From the IMG/VR virus record IMGVR_UViG_3300032241_003073, positions 34,315 through 98,314 of that record: 64,000 nucleotides of DNA; one strand, written 5' to 3'. Both the position numbers and the translations under genes were made by a program. The notes beneath the pieces are model-generated. The model did not search any database and was not told the DNA's origin. It saw only the letters and a list, made by a program, of their open reading frames with translations. Of the stretch, positions 32,377 to 41,004 are shown piece by piece. Source of the stretch: a virus. Within the stretch, counting starts at the first letter, position 1; every line of letters starts with the position of its first letter.

Positions 32377-34357
32377 TTTTTCCCTCATCTAATAATTCAA
32401 TTATTTTATTCCACATATCTTCTACAGAAACTTTATTTATACAATCTAGAGTGTTCGTTTTGCATTTGTGAGTTGTTTTGCTAGCAAATAAACTTTGATT
32501 GTGATGACAGCCAAGACATGTCAAATTGTTCGCAGTAATGCTTTTCATTTTTTTGCTGTAAAGAATTAAATTTGGACTCACAGATCCAAAAAAAGCTATT
32601 CCAGGAATATTGAAAGATTGTGCGATATGCATGGGAAAAGAATCAATTCCTATAAAAAATTTGGAATTTTTCATAATCCATGCTGTTTGTCGTGGAGTAG
32701 TTTTAAATCTTGCATCTATAGTGCAAGGAATAAATGTTTTTTCTGTTGATCCTCCAACAGAAACAATTTTTTCTCCTCTTTCCAATAGTCTTTGTGCTAT
32801 TTCTGCAAATTTTTCTTGAGGCCAATTTCTTCCCGCCCAATTTGTTGATCCTGCATGAATTACAATGTAATCATTTGGAAGTTTAAAACTTATATTAGGA
32901 TCTGCATTAATTGTTACTTTACAATCTTCTTTTTTTACTCCAACAGCTTCGGCAAAATTATCTAGCAAATTAGTTCTAGGTCTTATTTCACAAGATAAAT
33001 AGTCTAAATCATAAAAAACATTATAATTTATATTTTTTATTTCACTTGTTTTTATAATTTCATCAATATATGGATTTTTTTCAACTACAGTTGTCAAGTC
33101 AGTTGCAAAAGTAATTTTTACGTCTGAATACTTTTTTTTAAGTGCCGCACAAACCCCAGAAGCAACAAGAACGTCTCCGTGCGATGCTCTTCTTTTTATC
33201 AAAATGTTTTTAACTGGATTCTGATTGACATTTCTGGCTTGAGAAAAAAGTAAATCATCAATTCTGTGGGAATGAACCCATTTATTCATAAAATATTTAA
33301 TGTTGTTTTGTATAAATGCATGACCTCCAGAAGAAGTATGTCCAGCTTTATGGTATATTCTTGAATTAGGTTGAAACATAATTTTATATCCTAATTCCCT
33401 GACAGTCATACAAAGATCTGTATCCTCCCAATAACCAATTCTGTAATTGGGATTAAATCCACCAACATATTTAAATAGATCTGATTTTATTGCAAAACAA
33501 CAACCAGTAACCATTTCTCTTTCGCCAATTTCTAACAAATCTTGTGGTGCGTTTTCGACTTTATAGGGATTTTTCAAAAAGTGTTTTTTGTGTGTTGAAA
33601 AACCAATGTGTTTAAAACTCTTGCTGCCCCAATCCCATTCTGATCCGGCACTGTGAATGATTTCGGTTTGTCCTCTTTTTTGTATCTGCAAATTGCCAAC
33701 CATGCCAACCGAAGAATCTTGAAATAATTCAATCATCGGTTCAATCCAGTTGGGGGTTAACACTGTATCTGCATTTAAAAATATTAAAAATTTCCCAGAA
33801 GCAAATTCCACTCCAGAATTACAGGCTTGTCCATATCCTTTATTGGCATAATTTTGAATTATTTTTCCAATTGGATTTTTAATTTCACGTCTTCTTTTTT
33901 CCCATAATTTTAACACAACATCTTTAGATGATTGAGGACAACAATCATCTACAAATATTATTTCAGTTGAATATTTATTTTCTAAAGGAAATGTGGAAAT
34001 TAGTTCCTCTAAAACAGAAGCACTCTTATAAAGAGGTATTATAATTGATACATCTACATTTTTTTTATTTTGAAACCATTCTGGAGTTTCAATTTCTTTT
34101 GATCCAATAAATAATATATTGGGAGAAAAACTAAGATCATTTTTATTTTCTGTAATTGTTCTATTTTCAAATCTTTTTATATTTTTACTTTCCTGTATGA
34201 TTCTTTCTTGTAATATTTTTTCTTTGGCTTTAAAATCTATGTTATTTGAATTTCTTAGCGTGGAAGCAGTTGGCTTTTGATTTAATGCTTCTTTTATTTT
34301 TTTCTCATATTCAGATTTTCTTGTAGGATTTTGATATACTATTTTTTTATTATGCAT
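32351..34357 (-). CDS. GT2-GT9 glycosyltransferase fusion
   Basis: 668 residues. Residues ~105-370 are a family 2 transferase: VSIIIPLYKSASVLEELI, EIIFVDDCCPQSS, FLNADTVLTPNW (DxD-like), GYWEDTDLCMTVRELGY (ED). Residues ~390-660 are a GT9 (heptosyltransferase-like) domain: RRASHGDVLVASGVCAALKKKY, YIVIHAGSTNWAGRNWP, FIGIDSFPMHIAQSFNIPGIAFFG. GT9 enzymes build LPS-type cores. Likely remodels host surface sugars, perhaps for exclusion of other phages, or glycosylates virions. Confidence 0.87.
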   Translation of the reverse strand: MHNKKIVYQNPTRKSEYEKKIKEALNQKPTASTLRNSNNIDFKAKEKILQERIIQESKNIKRFENRTITENKNDLSFSPNILFIGSKEIETPEWFQNKKNVDVSIIIPLYKSASVLEELISTFPLENKYSTEIIFVDDCCPQSSKDVVLKLWEKRRREIKNPIGKIIQNYANKGYGQACNSGVEFASGKFLIFLNADTVLTPNWIEPMIELFQDSSVGMVGNLQIQKRGQTEIIHSAGSEWDWGSKSFKHIGFSTHKKHFLKNPYKVENAPQDLLEIGEREMVTGCCFAIKSDLFKYVGGFNPNYRIGYWEDTDLCMTVRELGYKIMFQPNSRIYHKAGHTSSGGHAFIQNNIKYFMNKWVHSHRIDDLLFSQARNVNQNPVKNILIKRRASHGDVLVASGVCAALKKKYSDVKITFATDLTTVVEKNPYIDEIIKTSEIKNINYNVFYDLDYLSCEIRPRTNLLDNFAEAVGVKKEDCKVTINADPNISFKLPNDYIVIHAGSTNWAGRNWPQEKFAEIAQRLLERGEKIVSVGGSTEKTFIPCTIDARFKTTPRQTAWIMKNSKFFIGIDSFPMHIAQSFNIPGIAFFGSVSPNLILYSKKMKSITANNLTCLGCHHNQSLFASKTTHKCKTNTLDCINKVSVEDMWNKIIELLDEGKNENHCILG

Positions 34358-34360
34358 TTA

Positions 34361-34744
34361 TTATCCTGATGCCATTGGCTGCAATGGTGGAGAAGGTTTT
34401 TGTAGCGGATCACGTTCAGGCATCATTGGAGTAGCACGTTCAGAATTTGTATTAATATTTTGTTTTTCATTGTTGAATCCATGTCGATTGGCAATGTTGT
34501 TAACAACATAATAAATTGTTTCTATTGCTTTTTGTTTGTTCATTCTATTTTTATCAACGATTTGCAGAAAAGATTCTATTCTTCTTTGTAAATCATTTTG
34601 AAAATTTTCTAAATTTTCATTTTCATTGGCCGGTTCATGGTTTGCAGTAACATTAGATTGATTTTGCATAGAAGGATTTTGACCAACAGGGAGTGTTGGG
34701 CTTTCTGCATTATTTCCTTGTATGTATTCAAAAAAAGTTTTCAT
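34361..34744 (-). CDS. Protein with capsid-targeting-like N-terminus, 127 aa
   Basis: Begins MKTFFEYIQGNNAESP, then Asn/Gln/Pro-rich sequence around a helical core (LQRRIESFLQIVDKNRMNKQKAIETIYYVV). Ribosome site GAGGAG inside the upstream gene, overlapping its end by 4 nt. Probably packaged in the head. Function unknown. Confidence 0.65.
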   Translation of the reverse strand: MKTFFEYIQGNNAESPTLPVGQNPSMQNQSNVTANHEPANENENLENFQNDLQRRIESFLQIVDKNRMNKQKAIETIYYVVNNIANRHGFNNEKQNINTNSERATPMMPERDPLQKPSPPLQPMASG

Positions 34745-35070
34745 TGCTCCTCTGTTGGAATGGAATCAGGATCAGAATCGTCAGGCAAGCCAGTCTTAAT
34801 TAATTTTTTATTTTTACTTGTAAAAGTATCTGAATCTGAATTTGTCACCTTTTCTAAAGCATGTTTTATTTTTTCGTGCCAAGTTGAAATTTTTGTTGTG
34901 GGAACATCGAGAAGATCTGAAAGTCCTTCCGAATTATTTATAACAAGCAAAAAATCGTCCCAAAAAGAATCATTTACACCTATACCAGTGCGAATTGCAG
35001 ACATCGACAAGTCATCTATTTTAGGCGATTTGTCATTTTGCATGTTCTCCCACAATTTTTGAAAATTCAT
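34741..35070 (-). CDS. Conserved phage protein, 109 aa
   Basis: ATG 35070 (AGGAT upstream) is preferred to 35085. Starts MNFQKLWENMQNDK; contains GVNDSFWDDFLLVINNSEGLSDLLDVP and KISTWHEKIKHAL, which I recall as a conserved unnamed T4-like marine phage family. Weakly capsid-targeting-like leader. Function unknown. Confidence 0.6.
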   Translation of the reverse strand: MNFQKLWENMQNDKSPKIDDLSMSAIRTGIGVNDSFWDDFLLVINNSEGLSDLLDVPTTKISTWHEKIKHALEKVTNSDSDTFTSKNKKLIKTGLPDDSDPDSIPTEEQ

Positions 35071-35081
35071 TTTTATCCTAT

Positions 35082-35378
35082 TCAATTTTCAGAAACAATT
35101 TGTAATACGTCATCTAGAGATCCGGTTACATATGTTTTTTTTAAATAAATTGCATTGTAGCCAGTTGCTGTAAAAGTATCTCCATGATGCAAATAACCTT
35201 TAGGTCCAATTCCTTCAATATTTCCACGTAATAAATTAGGAAGGAAAATAGATCTGGTGTTTCTCATATTATCCGCTTCTGAAACAGTTTCATTTCCAGA
35301 AATTGTAGTTTTGTTCGGCTGTAGAAAACCAGTTCTTCCTATTGTTTCCAAATTTACCTTAAAAGTTATTGTTTTCAT
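35082..35378 (-). CDS. Hypothetical protein, 98 aa
   Basis: Beta-rich: MKTITFKVNLETIGRTGFL, NGNETV-like loop and GPKGYLHHGDTFTATGYNAIY. Overlaps the upstream gene by 4 nt and belongs to the minus-strand run 34361-35593. Not recognised. Confidence 0.6.
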   Translation of the reverse strand: MKTITFKVNLETIGRTGFLQPNKTTISGNETVSEADNMRNTRSIFLPNLLRGNIEGIGPKGYLHHGDTFTATGYNAIYLKKTYVTGSLDDVLQIVSEN

Positions 35379-35593
35379 TTTTCTTCTCCATTATTTTTAT
35401 TTAAATTCCTTTTCATAGAAATTCCAAAAAAAAGTTTTTCAGGATCAAAATTTGATTTAATTGATTTTTCTGGCGTTACATTTTTAGACTTAACGCCATT
35501 TTTCCCAAATCCCATATCTGAATTGGAACGATTGTCCCAAATTTCTCCAGCCCCTTGAGGCGAATCCTTAGAAAGCCATTCTTTGAAACTCAT
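35375..35593 (-). CDS. Small protein with capsid-targeting-like N-terminus, 72 aa
   Basis: Starts MSFKEWLSKDSPQG; remainder Lys/Asn/Gly-rich and probably disordered. No ribosome site; a CATAAATA box lies 4 nt before the ATG. Confidence 0.55.
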   Translation of the reverse strand: MSFKEWLSKDSPQGAGEIWDNRSNSDMGFGKNGVKSKNVTPEKSIKSNFDPEKLFFGISMKRNLNKNNGEEK

Positions 35594-35597
35594 ATTC

Positions 35598-35605
35598 TAT
35601 TTATG
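35598..35605 (-). promoter_or_regulatory. Late-promoter-like box CATAAATA, 4 nt from start codon
   Basis: On the minus strand CATAAATA-GAAT-ATG (start at 35593). Same arrangement as at 23492 on the plus strand. Confidence 0.5.
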
Positions 35606-35622
35606 ATTTTATTTAAATAAAA

Positions 35623-35880
35623 TCATTCTCTTGACTTCAACCAATGAAAAACTTGTTCTATATTGTCCTTGGCAACTGCAATGTGGTCATTTGCCCAATC
35701 GTGACCATTAGAAATTCTGTTGTCAATTTCTGTTTGGTTCATTTTTAAAATTTCTTGGATGGCATCTTGAATGGTTTTAAGATTGGCAAAAAACATATAA
35801 TGTTTCTTATCTTCTTCTTCATTTAACCATTCGCTCTCTGTAATGATTCCTGATAAATACTTTATATATTTAATGTCCAT
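35623..35880 (-). CDS. Hypothetical protein, 85 aa
   Basis: MDIKYIKYLSGIITESEWLNEEED start, with possible L-N-E cut site, then helical (LKTIQDAIQEILKMNQTEI, WANDHIAVAKDNIEQVFHWL). AAGGAT upstream. May be a processed internal protein. Function unknown. Confidence 0.55.
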   Translation of the reverse strand: MDIKYIKYLSGIITESEWLNEEEDKKHYMFFANLKTIQDAIQEILKMNQTEIDNRISNGHDWANDHIAVAKDNIEQVFHWLKSRE

Positions 35881-35888
35881 TTTTAATC

Positions 35889-36113
35889 CTATTTTGTAAT
35901 TTTATGACGAAAAGATACTGCGAACGGGTTGACTTTTTGTGAGCCAAATGCTTTTTTTTCTGCAACTTTTTGTAAGGCTGCATCAACTTCTGATGTCGAA
36001 TGCTTATCGCATGTTTTTAATTGAACATTATTTAAATGAACTCCAAAAAATATGCCATCTTTTTTGTTTATTTTTGTAACGCTATTTTTACATCCTGGCA
36101 TTTGACATTTCAT
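35889..36113 (-). CDS. Small zinc-finger-like protein, 74 aa
   Basis: ATG 36113 with GGAGT upstream. Cys pattern CQMPGC near the start and TCDKH later could form a C-C-C-H zinc site. Basic C-terminus. Sits immediately downstream of the second adenine methylase. Function unknown. Confidence 0.55.
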   Translation of the reverse strand: MKCQMPGCKNSVTKINKKDGIFFGVHLNNVQLKTCDKHSTSEVDAALQKVAEKKAFGSQKVNPFAVSFRHKITK

Positions 36114-36145
36114 TGGCACACTCCTTTTGAACTAATTTTATATAT

Positions 36146-36874
36146 TTAAAAGTTTTTAAATAAAACTTCCGATTTCTCGGTTTTATTCTTTTCTACATTC
36201 CATTCTTTGTAAATTCTCTTATAAAGAGGAGACATGCATCCACTAATTAAAACTTTTCCATCATATGAATTTAATATTCTTGATAATTCTATATGATCAT
36301 CTGTTGTCATTTCAGAAGAATAAACACTTTTAGATACTTTTGCTTCGTGCAGATATGGCGGGTCACAATAAACCAAAGTGTCTGAAGCATTAAAAACTTC
36401 TAGAACTTCTATTGCCGGTTTATTGAAAATATAAACTTCTTTTATTCTTTCTGTTAAAATTAAAAGTTCTTTTAATGTTTTGGTCCAAGATTCAGAATTT
36501 TGTGATTTTGCAAATGTTTTTTTTAATCCATTTTGACTCATTCTATTCAAAATAAATTCATTTATAGCTTGATCCAAATAATCATTAAATTTATTTTTTT
36601 TTAATGATCTTACAAATGTGTCTTCGCAATATTTGCAAAGACTTAAACGACGAATAAATTCTTTAGGTTCGTCTCGAAGAGCCCGGTACACTGTTATCAA
36701 ATTAGAATCAATATCATTGATAGATTCAACTTTTGATGTTTTTTTGTTTAGTGCTACTGATATTTCCCCCCCAAATGGCTCTAAATATGTCATTTCTTCA
36801 TACTGTTCTGGAAAATTGCTGATGATCCAAGAACTTAAATTCTTTTTCTTTTTTTTCAATGCTGATTTAATCAT
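36146..36874 (-). CDS. Second DNA adenine methyltransferase (D12 class, divergent)
   Basis: 242 residues. YLEPFGGEISVALNKKTSK, INDIDSNLITVYRALRD, catalytic YCDPPYLHEA near residue 175, VLISGCMSPLYKRIY. The first SAM motif (usually Y-x-G-G-K) is degenerate, with a poly-Lys start. May have a different target from the enzyme at 18125-18982. SD AAGGAAT. Confidence 0.8.
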   Translation of the reverse strand: MIKSALKKKKKNLSSWIISNFPEQYEEMTYLEPFGGEISVALNKKTSKVESINDIDSNLITVYRALRDEPKEFIRRLSLCKYCEDTFVRSLKKNKFNDYLDQAINEFILNRMSQNGLKKTFAKSQNSESWTKTLKELLILTERIKEVYIFNKPAIEVLEVFNASDTLVYCDPPYLHEAKVSKSVYSSEMTTDDHIELSRILNSYDGKVLISGCMSPLYKRIYKEWNVEKNKTEKSEVLFKNF

Positions 36875-36875
36875 T

Positions 36876-37082
36876 TTATTCCTTACTTTTAGAATGTATT
36901 ATGTGATTGCATTTGCTGCAAATAAAATCAAAAGGCCCATATCCTAACTTCGATCCTTCCCAAAACCATCCTAAATCTGGATTTTTTAATTGACACTTTT
37001 CACAAAGTATATTGATTTTTTGTTCATTTTCTGGAAGCTTCTCATCAATCCAAAAATAACAATCTTCTTTTGTTTCGTTCAT
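36876..37082 (-). CDS. Small zinc-ribbon protein
   Basis: 68 residues from ATG 37082 (GAGGAT upstream). CEKC and CSKC pairs flank a Trp/Gly-rich loop (LGWFWEGSKLGYGPFDFI). Adjacent to the methylase gene with 1 nt between. Function unknown. Confidence 0.6.
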   Translation of the reverse strand: MNETKEDCYFWIDEKLPENEQKINILCEKCQLKNPDLGWFWEGSKLGYGPFDFICSKCNHIIHSKSKE

Positions 37083-37132
37083 ACTTGCTATCCTCAACAC
37101 TAAATAATATGACTTAATAGAGAGTTAAACTT

Positions 37133-37477
37133 ATGAATCCTTCCAAACAAGCGTGTTCTGTTTATCAAAGATTATCAAAAAGTACATTATTAGCCTTATT
37201 GAATAGTAAAATTGATACTTCTAAAGTTGTTGTTGTTTCATCTGGACAAGTTATTGATGTGACAAATATTCCTTCTGTAGATGTAAATGTTAATATACAT
37301 AATGGAGTTTGGGTTTATTATGAAGAATATCAACCAAAAAGAATGTTGATGACAAATCCTAATTGGAATATTGCTAGTTTTGATTCTAAATCAAGGATGG
37401 TTTGTGTGCAAATATATTCTAAATCAGGATTTCAAGTGTTAAGCATAGATTTGCCAGAACCTGCTCCTAAATTTTGA
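37133..37477 (+). CDS. Hypothetical protein, 114 aa
   Basis: MNPSKQACSVYQRLSKSTLLALLNSKID, then beta-rich Val/Asn sequence ending VLSIDLPEPAPKF. Ribosome site AGAGAG upstream. Not recognised; the Pro-rich end suggests a structural protein. Confidence 0.55.
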   Translation: MNPSKQACSVYQRLSKSTLLALLNSKIDTSKVVVVSSGQVIDVTNIPSVDVNVNIHNGVWVYYEEYQPKRMLMTNPNWNIASFDSKSRMVCVQIYSKSGFQVLSIDLPEPAPKF

Positions 37478-37518
37478 TAATATATTATATATAATTTATA
37501 TTTCTAAGAGAGGAATTA

Positions 37519-38607
37519 ATGAAAACATTTTATGAAAGCTTATCAAAAACCAAAAACACTCTTTTATTAAAGGAATGTTTTGTTTTAATGTCTCAAAAAG
37601 GTGTTGATCCAAATAAATTTGTTGAATGGTATTGCTCAGAAGGATTTATACATCAAAAAAATGGTAATTTGCCAAAACAACTTCAAGAGTGGGCTATTTC
37701 AGAGGGAGCGTGGGGAACTGGATTAGGTGCTACAGCAGGTACTATGATGGCTGGTCCAATAGGAGGAGCAGTTGGTGGATATCTTGGAAATAAAGTTGGA
37801 AATTGGCTTGGAACTCAATTTAATCAACAGCAGAATCAACCAGCCGATCAAAATCAACCTAATCAGAACCAACAACCTAATCAAAATGATAAAATTAATG
37901 CAGCAAAAGCGTTAACAAATTTTCATAAATTTTATCAAAATTCTCCTTCTTTACAACAACAAATTAATAATCCTGAATTTAACAATGCTTTGACTGGTTT
38001 AATTGGCATGTTAAATGACCCTAAATTAGAAACAATAGATTATTTATACCAATTACAAAAGCAATATAACATTGACCCTTTAAAATTGGTTGATTGGTAT
38101 ATTAAAGAAGGCCAATATTTAAATGAATCAATTGGAGATTGGGCTAGAAATGCTTGGGGATCGGCAAAAAATATGTTGAGCAGATTTCAACAAATGCCTC
38201 AAAACGATCAGGATGCATTAAACCAATTGAATCAAGCTATTGCCGTTTTAAAAAATTCTAACATTAAAAATGTTCAATTTAAAAATGCACTACAAATAAT
38301 TCAAAATTCTTTAAATAAATCTTCATCATCTAATCCAAATCAAAAATTAGAATCTTATGAAAATATTATAGAAGAAATGATGAGTTTGATAAAATCTTCA
38401 TTAAGACCTGATTCTAAAATTAAAAATATGGAGAATATATTAGATAAAATTAATTTTAATCATATTAATAGAAAAAGATTATATGATATGATCGTAAAAC
38501 AAATGGATAATGATAATTTAACTCGTGGAAAAAAACCTGATGATTTCGGATTTACAGAAACTCCTCAGCCTAGAAGAAATAATATTATCAATATTTATGG
38601 TCAATAA
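37519..38607 (+). CDS. Glycine-zipper protein with capsid-targeting-like N-terminus
   Basis: 362 residues. Leader MKTFYESLSKTK. Residues ~63-98 form a glycine-zipper stretch (repeated G-x3-G, ending GNKVGNWLG), typical of membrane-inserting or pore segments. A Gln/Asn/Pro linker follows. Two similar segments, around residue 28 (GVDPNKFVEWYCSEGF) and residue 190 (NIDPLKLVDWYIKEGQ), point to an internal duplication. SD GAGAGGAA. Candidate ejected protein that inserts in the host membrane. Confidence 0.7.
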   Translation: MKTFYESLSKTKNTLLLKECFVLMSQKGVDPNKFVEWYCSEGFIHQKNGNLPKQLQEWAISEGAWGTGLGATAGTMMAGPIGGAVGGYLGNKVGNWLGTQFNQQQNQPADQNQPNQNQQPNQNDKINAAKALTNFHKFYQNSPSLQQQINNPEFNNALTGLIGMLNDPKLETIDYLYQLQKQYNIDPLKLVDWYIKEGQYLNESIGDWARNAWGSAKNMLSRFQQMPQNDQDALNQLNQAIAVLKNSNIKNVQFKNALQIIQNSLNKSSSSNPNQKLESYENIIEEMMSLIKSSLRPDSKIKNMENILDKINFNHINRKRLYDMIVKQMDNDNLTRGKKPDDFGFTETPQPRRNNIINIYGQ

Positions 38608-38608
38608 A

Positions 38609-38767
38609 ATGGACAGGGTTGAAATTACAATTTGCTTTATCTTCCCCATTGTTACGAACGAAAAGTTTTTGTTTAATTATGGTTATTCGCTGAACAATAT
38701 TTGCAATTCAAATTTTTGGATAAAAAGTGGTAATCACCCCCCCTCAATTTTACAAGCTCCAAAATAA
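38609..38767 (+). CDS. Possible small ORF inside an inverted-repeat element
   Basis: ATG 38609 overlaps the end of the upstream gene and gives 52 codons (MDRVEITICFIFPIV...). No ribosome site, and it lies within the inverted-repeat-bounded segment 38612-38795, so it may be chance. Confidence 0.2.
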   Translation: MDRVEITICFIFPIVTNEKFLFNYGYSLNNICNSNFWIKSGNHPPSILQAPK

Positions 38768-38795
38768 TTCGATTATTGTAATTTCAAACCCTGTC
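38612..38795. repeat. 184 bp element bounded by a 19 bp inverted repeat
   Basis: gacagggttgaaattacaa at 38612-38630 and ttgtaatttcaaaccctgtc at 38776-38795 are inverted copies differing by one inserted base. The interior holds a ggtaatcacc mini-hairpin. It could be the closing stem of a structured RNA or a small MITE-like insertion. This is the largest gap between firm genes. Confidence 0.6.
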
Positions 38796-38807
38796 GGGAA
38801 GTTTCCT

Positions 38808-39176
38808 TTATAATAAAAATAGATTTGCCGAAAGAATTATGCAAACCTGATGAATAAATTGATCAAATCCGATAGAAATGAAAAATTTTCCAATCTGACC
38901 ATTAGACCAAAATAATTTATTCATTCTACTCGTGACATAATCTGTAATCCAATGAAGACCAAAGTTTAACACAGCGAAATCTACAACGCTAATGTCCCAA
39001 CCTTTCAATAAATAGGCCCCACAAGATATCACTATTGTATAAACTAAAACATGAAGAGTCAATATATAAATATTTTTACTTTTATTTTCAGCTAACCATC
39101 GGTTTTGTAAAACAAAGTCGCCAATCCAATGAAAAAAAAGTAAAAGAATTAATTTTTCGCACATGATTAAATCCAT
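38808..39176 (-). CDS. DUF3307-like membrane protein
   Basis: 122 residues with about three hydrophobic segments. FFHWIGDFVLQNRWLAENKSKN, then FAVLNFGLHWITDYVTSRMNK and DQFIHQVCIIL match the DUF3307 pattern of His/Asp-rich membrane proteins. Start may be the internal ATG at 39164. Overlaps the upstream gene by 10 nt. Role unknown. Confidence 0.7.
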   Translation of the reverse strand: MDLIMCEKLILLLFFHWIGDFVLQNRWLAENKSKNIYILTLHVLVYTIVISCGAYLLKGWDISVVDFAVLNFGLHWITDYVTSRMNKLFWSNGQIGKFFISIGFDQFIHQVCIILSANLFLL

Positions 39177-39451
39177 CCGGTACTGATTGCAGTCTTGATG
39201 TCGTCCATTGTAACGTGTCTTCCTAAAACTTCCGATACTGATTCTATAAAATGTTTCTCAATACTTTTTTGAATTTCTCTTCGGAATTGTGGCCCCATTT
39301 TCATTGCTTCAAAATAAGAATTCATGTCAACAGACCAATCTAAAAGTTCACCATCAATAAAAATTGCTTTCTCAATTCCACCACCTTGAGCCGGTCTCAT
39401 CTTGACTTCGAACTTTTTTTTGTTTTCTGGAGGTAATATTTCTTCGCTCAT
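39167..39451 (-). CDS. Conserved T4-like phage protein, 94 aa
   Basis: Contains IFIDGELLDWSVDMNSYFEAMKMGP, RREIQKSIEKHFIESVSEVLGR and ends IKTAISTGWI. I recall closely similar unnamed proteins in marine T4-like phages. Function unknown. Confidence 0.7.
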   Translation of the reverse strand: MSEEILPPENKKKFEVKMRPAQGGGIEKAIFIDGELLDWSVDMNSYFEAMKMGPQFRREIQKSIEKHFIESVSEVLGRHVTMDDIKTAISTGWI

Positions 39452-39474
39452 AAAAATAATATAGTTTTTATTGT

Positions 39475-39482
39475 GTAAATAT
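39475..39482 (+). promoter_or_regulatory. Late-promoter-like box GTAAATAT, 3 nt from start codon
   Basis: GTAAATAT-TAT-ATG (39486), with no ribosome site upstream of the start. Confidence 0.35.
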
Positions 39483-39485
39483 TAT

Positions 39486-40022
39486 ATGCAATTTCAAAAT
39501 TGGTTATTCATTAATGAGTCAAATCTTCAAAGTCTTTATTCAAGCACAGTTAAAGCCTTCCCCAGAACACTGAAAAGACAATATTCTATTGATCCAATAA
39601 AAATCATAGAATTAAAATGGTTGCCATTTTTAGGAATGAAAACCTTGTTTGTTAAAGGGTTGGCACATAGTGATGAAAGCGGAAAAGATTATAATTCTAT
39701 GATATTATTCAAAGGAGTTAATTATCAAGAAAACAAAAATAAAAAAAATTTGATAGAAATTATTGCAAATGATGGAAACCAATACATTTTTGAAAAAATA
39801 AATCAAAAAAATGAAGTTTTAGTTCGATGCGATTGCAAAGATTTCCTTTATCGTTTTAATTATTTTAATCATAAAGATGAGTCTTTATATGGAAAAGTCA
39901 GAAAGAAATATGAAGCAAAAATCAATCCAGGTTCATCTAACCCATCAGAAATGCCTGGATTGTGCAAGCACTTAATTAAACTTGCCAAAGCATTAGATCA
40001 ATCAGGAATTTTGGAGGATTAA
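39486..40022 (+). CDS. SWIM-zinc-like protein with capsid-targeting-like N-terminus
   Basis: 178 residues from ATG 39486. Leader MQFQNWLFINES with an I-N-E cut site. C-terminal half: VRCDCKDFLYRFNYFN ... EMPGLCKHLIKLAKAL, a CxC...CxH arrangement like SWIM zinc fingers, which bind nucleic acid or protein. Next gene starts 2 nt downstream. Possibly packaged. Confidence 0.7.
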   Translation: MQFQNWLFINESNLQSLYSSTVKAFPRTLKRQYSIDPIKIIELKWLPFLGMKTLFVKGLAHSDESGKDYNSMILFKGVNYQENKNKKNLIEIIANDGNQYIFEKINQKNEVLVRCDCKDFLYRFNYFNHKDESLYGKVRKKYEAKINPGSSNPSEMPGLCKHLIKLAKALDQSGILED

Positions 40023-40024
40023 AT

Positions 40025-40585
40025 ATGGAAAAGGAATTTAAATTGTTGATCGAAACTATAGCGAAATTTGAAGGTGCATCTATTATAAACACAAATGTTG
40101 AAGCAACTTGGATTCATTTTAAATTAAAATCAGAAGCAAGTTTGGCCGCATTGTCCAATCAAATTCTTGATGTTAAAGATCAATATCCTTGCAATTTGTT
40201 AATACTATCCAATCAATATAACCCAAATGATTTTTCTTATCAATTAATTATTGAAGCAGAAGATCGTTTCATGGCAATGAAAATTTTAACAAAGAAATTA
40301 ATGGCTGTTTTAGAAAATGGTCAAGATATTAAAAAAGTTACACAAAAAGAATTAGGATTGCCAGATCTTTCTATGGTTACAGTTAGACAGATGGCAAATG
40401 AATTGAAAACAAGACAAAATATAACATTTGCTCTTGTTTGGACCGAAAACAATAATTCCGACAATATTGCAGTTGAAGGAAAAGGAGATCCAAATCAAGT
40501 TATTGGATTGCTTTCAAGAGGTTCACATATTGCAATAGAATGGGCAGATAAAGATTTTAAATTTTTTCAGTCAGAAGAAGATTAA
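40025..40585 (+). CDS. Hypothetical protein, 186 aa
   Basis: Soluble alpha/beta protein starting MEKEFKLLIETIAKFEG, with a helical centre (AMKILTKKLMAVLENG) and LKTRQNITFALVWTEN. Ribosome site GGAGG. Co-transcribed with the SWIM-like gene and ended by a terminator. Not recognised. Confidence 0.65.
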   Translation: MEKEFKLLIETIAKFEGASIINTNVEATWIHFKLKSEASLAALSNQILDVKDQYPCNLLILSNQYNPNDFSYQLIIEAEDRFMAMKILTKKLMAVLENGQDIKKVTQKELGLPDLSMVTVRQMANELKTRQNITFALVWTENNNSDNIAVEGKGDPNQVIGLLSRGSHIAIEWADKDFKFFQSEED

Positions 40586-40587
40586 AT

Positions 40588-40631
40588 AAAATAGGGGCAT
40601 TAGTGAAACGCACACTAATGCCCCTATTTTA
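40588..40631. terminator. Bidirectional intrinsic terminator
   Basis: aaaataggggcattagtg / cactaatgcccctatttt, an 18 bp perfect stem between convergent genes. Confidence 0.92.
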
Positions 40632-40662
40632 CGCTTAATTAGAAAGATAAATTAAAGATAAA

Positions 40663-41004
40663 TTATTGATGACCAGTTTTGATTACTGCATAATTAACAG
40701 TTGCTCCGCTGCCACCAGTAATAACAAATCTCCAATCATTTGAACTAGAAACAGCAGTTAAACCAGTAGAAACGTAAGAAAAATTATTGCTGTTAGAAGT
40801 TAACAATACAGTGTAATCACTTACAGATCCAATTGGGGCTGCAAACAAAACAGTTCCCGTGGTTCCAGATAAAGTGATTGATCCTGCCACAACAACTTTG
40901 GGTCCAATTAACTTTGAAACACCAAGAGTCATTCTTTCCGATCCTTTTTGATTGCCTTCGGCACTTCCAGGTCCGCTTACTCCTGTTACGCTTGTTGCGC
41001 CCAT
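40663..41004 (-). CDS. Putative virion decoration/fibre protein
   Basis: 113 residues, Gly/Ser/Thr/Val-rich: MGATSVTGVSGPGSAEGNQ, KVVVAGSITLSGTTGTVLF, DWRFVITGGSGATVNYAVI. Strong ribosome site AAGGAGG, compact terminator and richer codons suggest high expression, as for a capsid or tail surface protein. Confidence 0.6.
   Translation of the reverse strand: MGATSVTGVSGPGSAEGNQKGSERMTLGVSKLIGPKVVVAGSITLSGTTGTVLFAAPIGSVSDYTVLLTSNSNNFSYVSTGLTAVSSSNDWRFVITGGSGATVNYAVIKTGHQ

Noticed and set aside
38525-38767. 80-residue frame running through the end of the glycine-zipper gene
   Set aside because: Mostly out-of-frame reading of that gene; only the final 52 codons lie outside it and they have no ribosome site.
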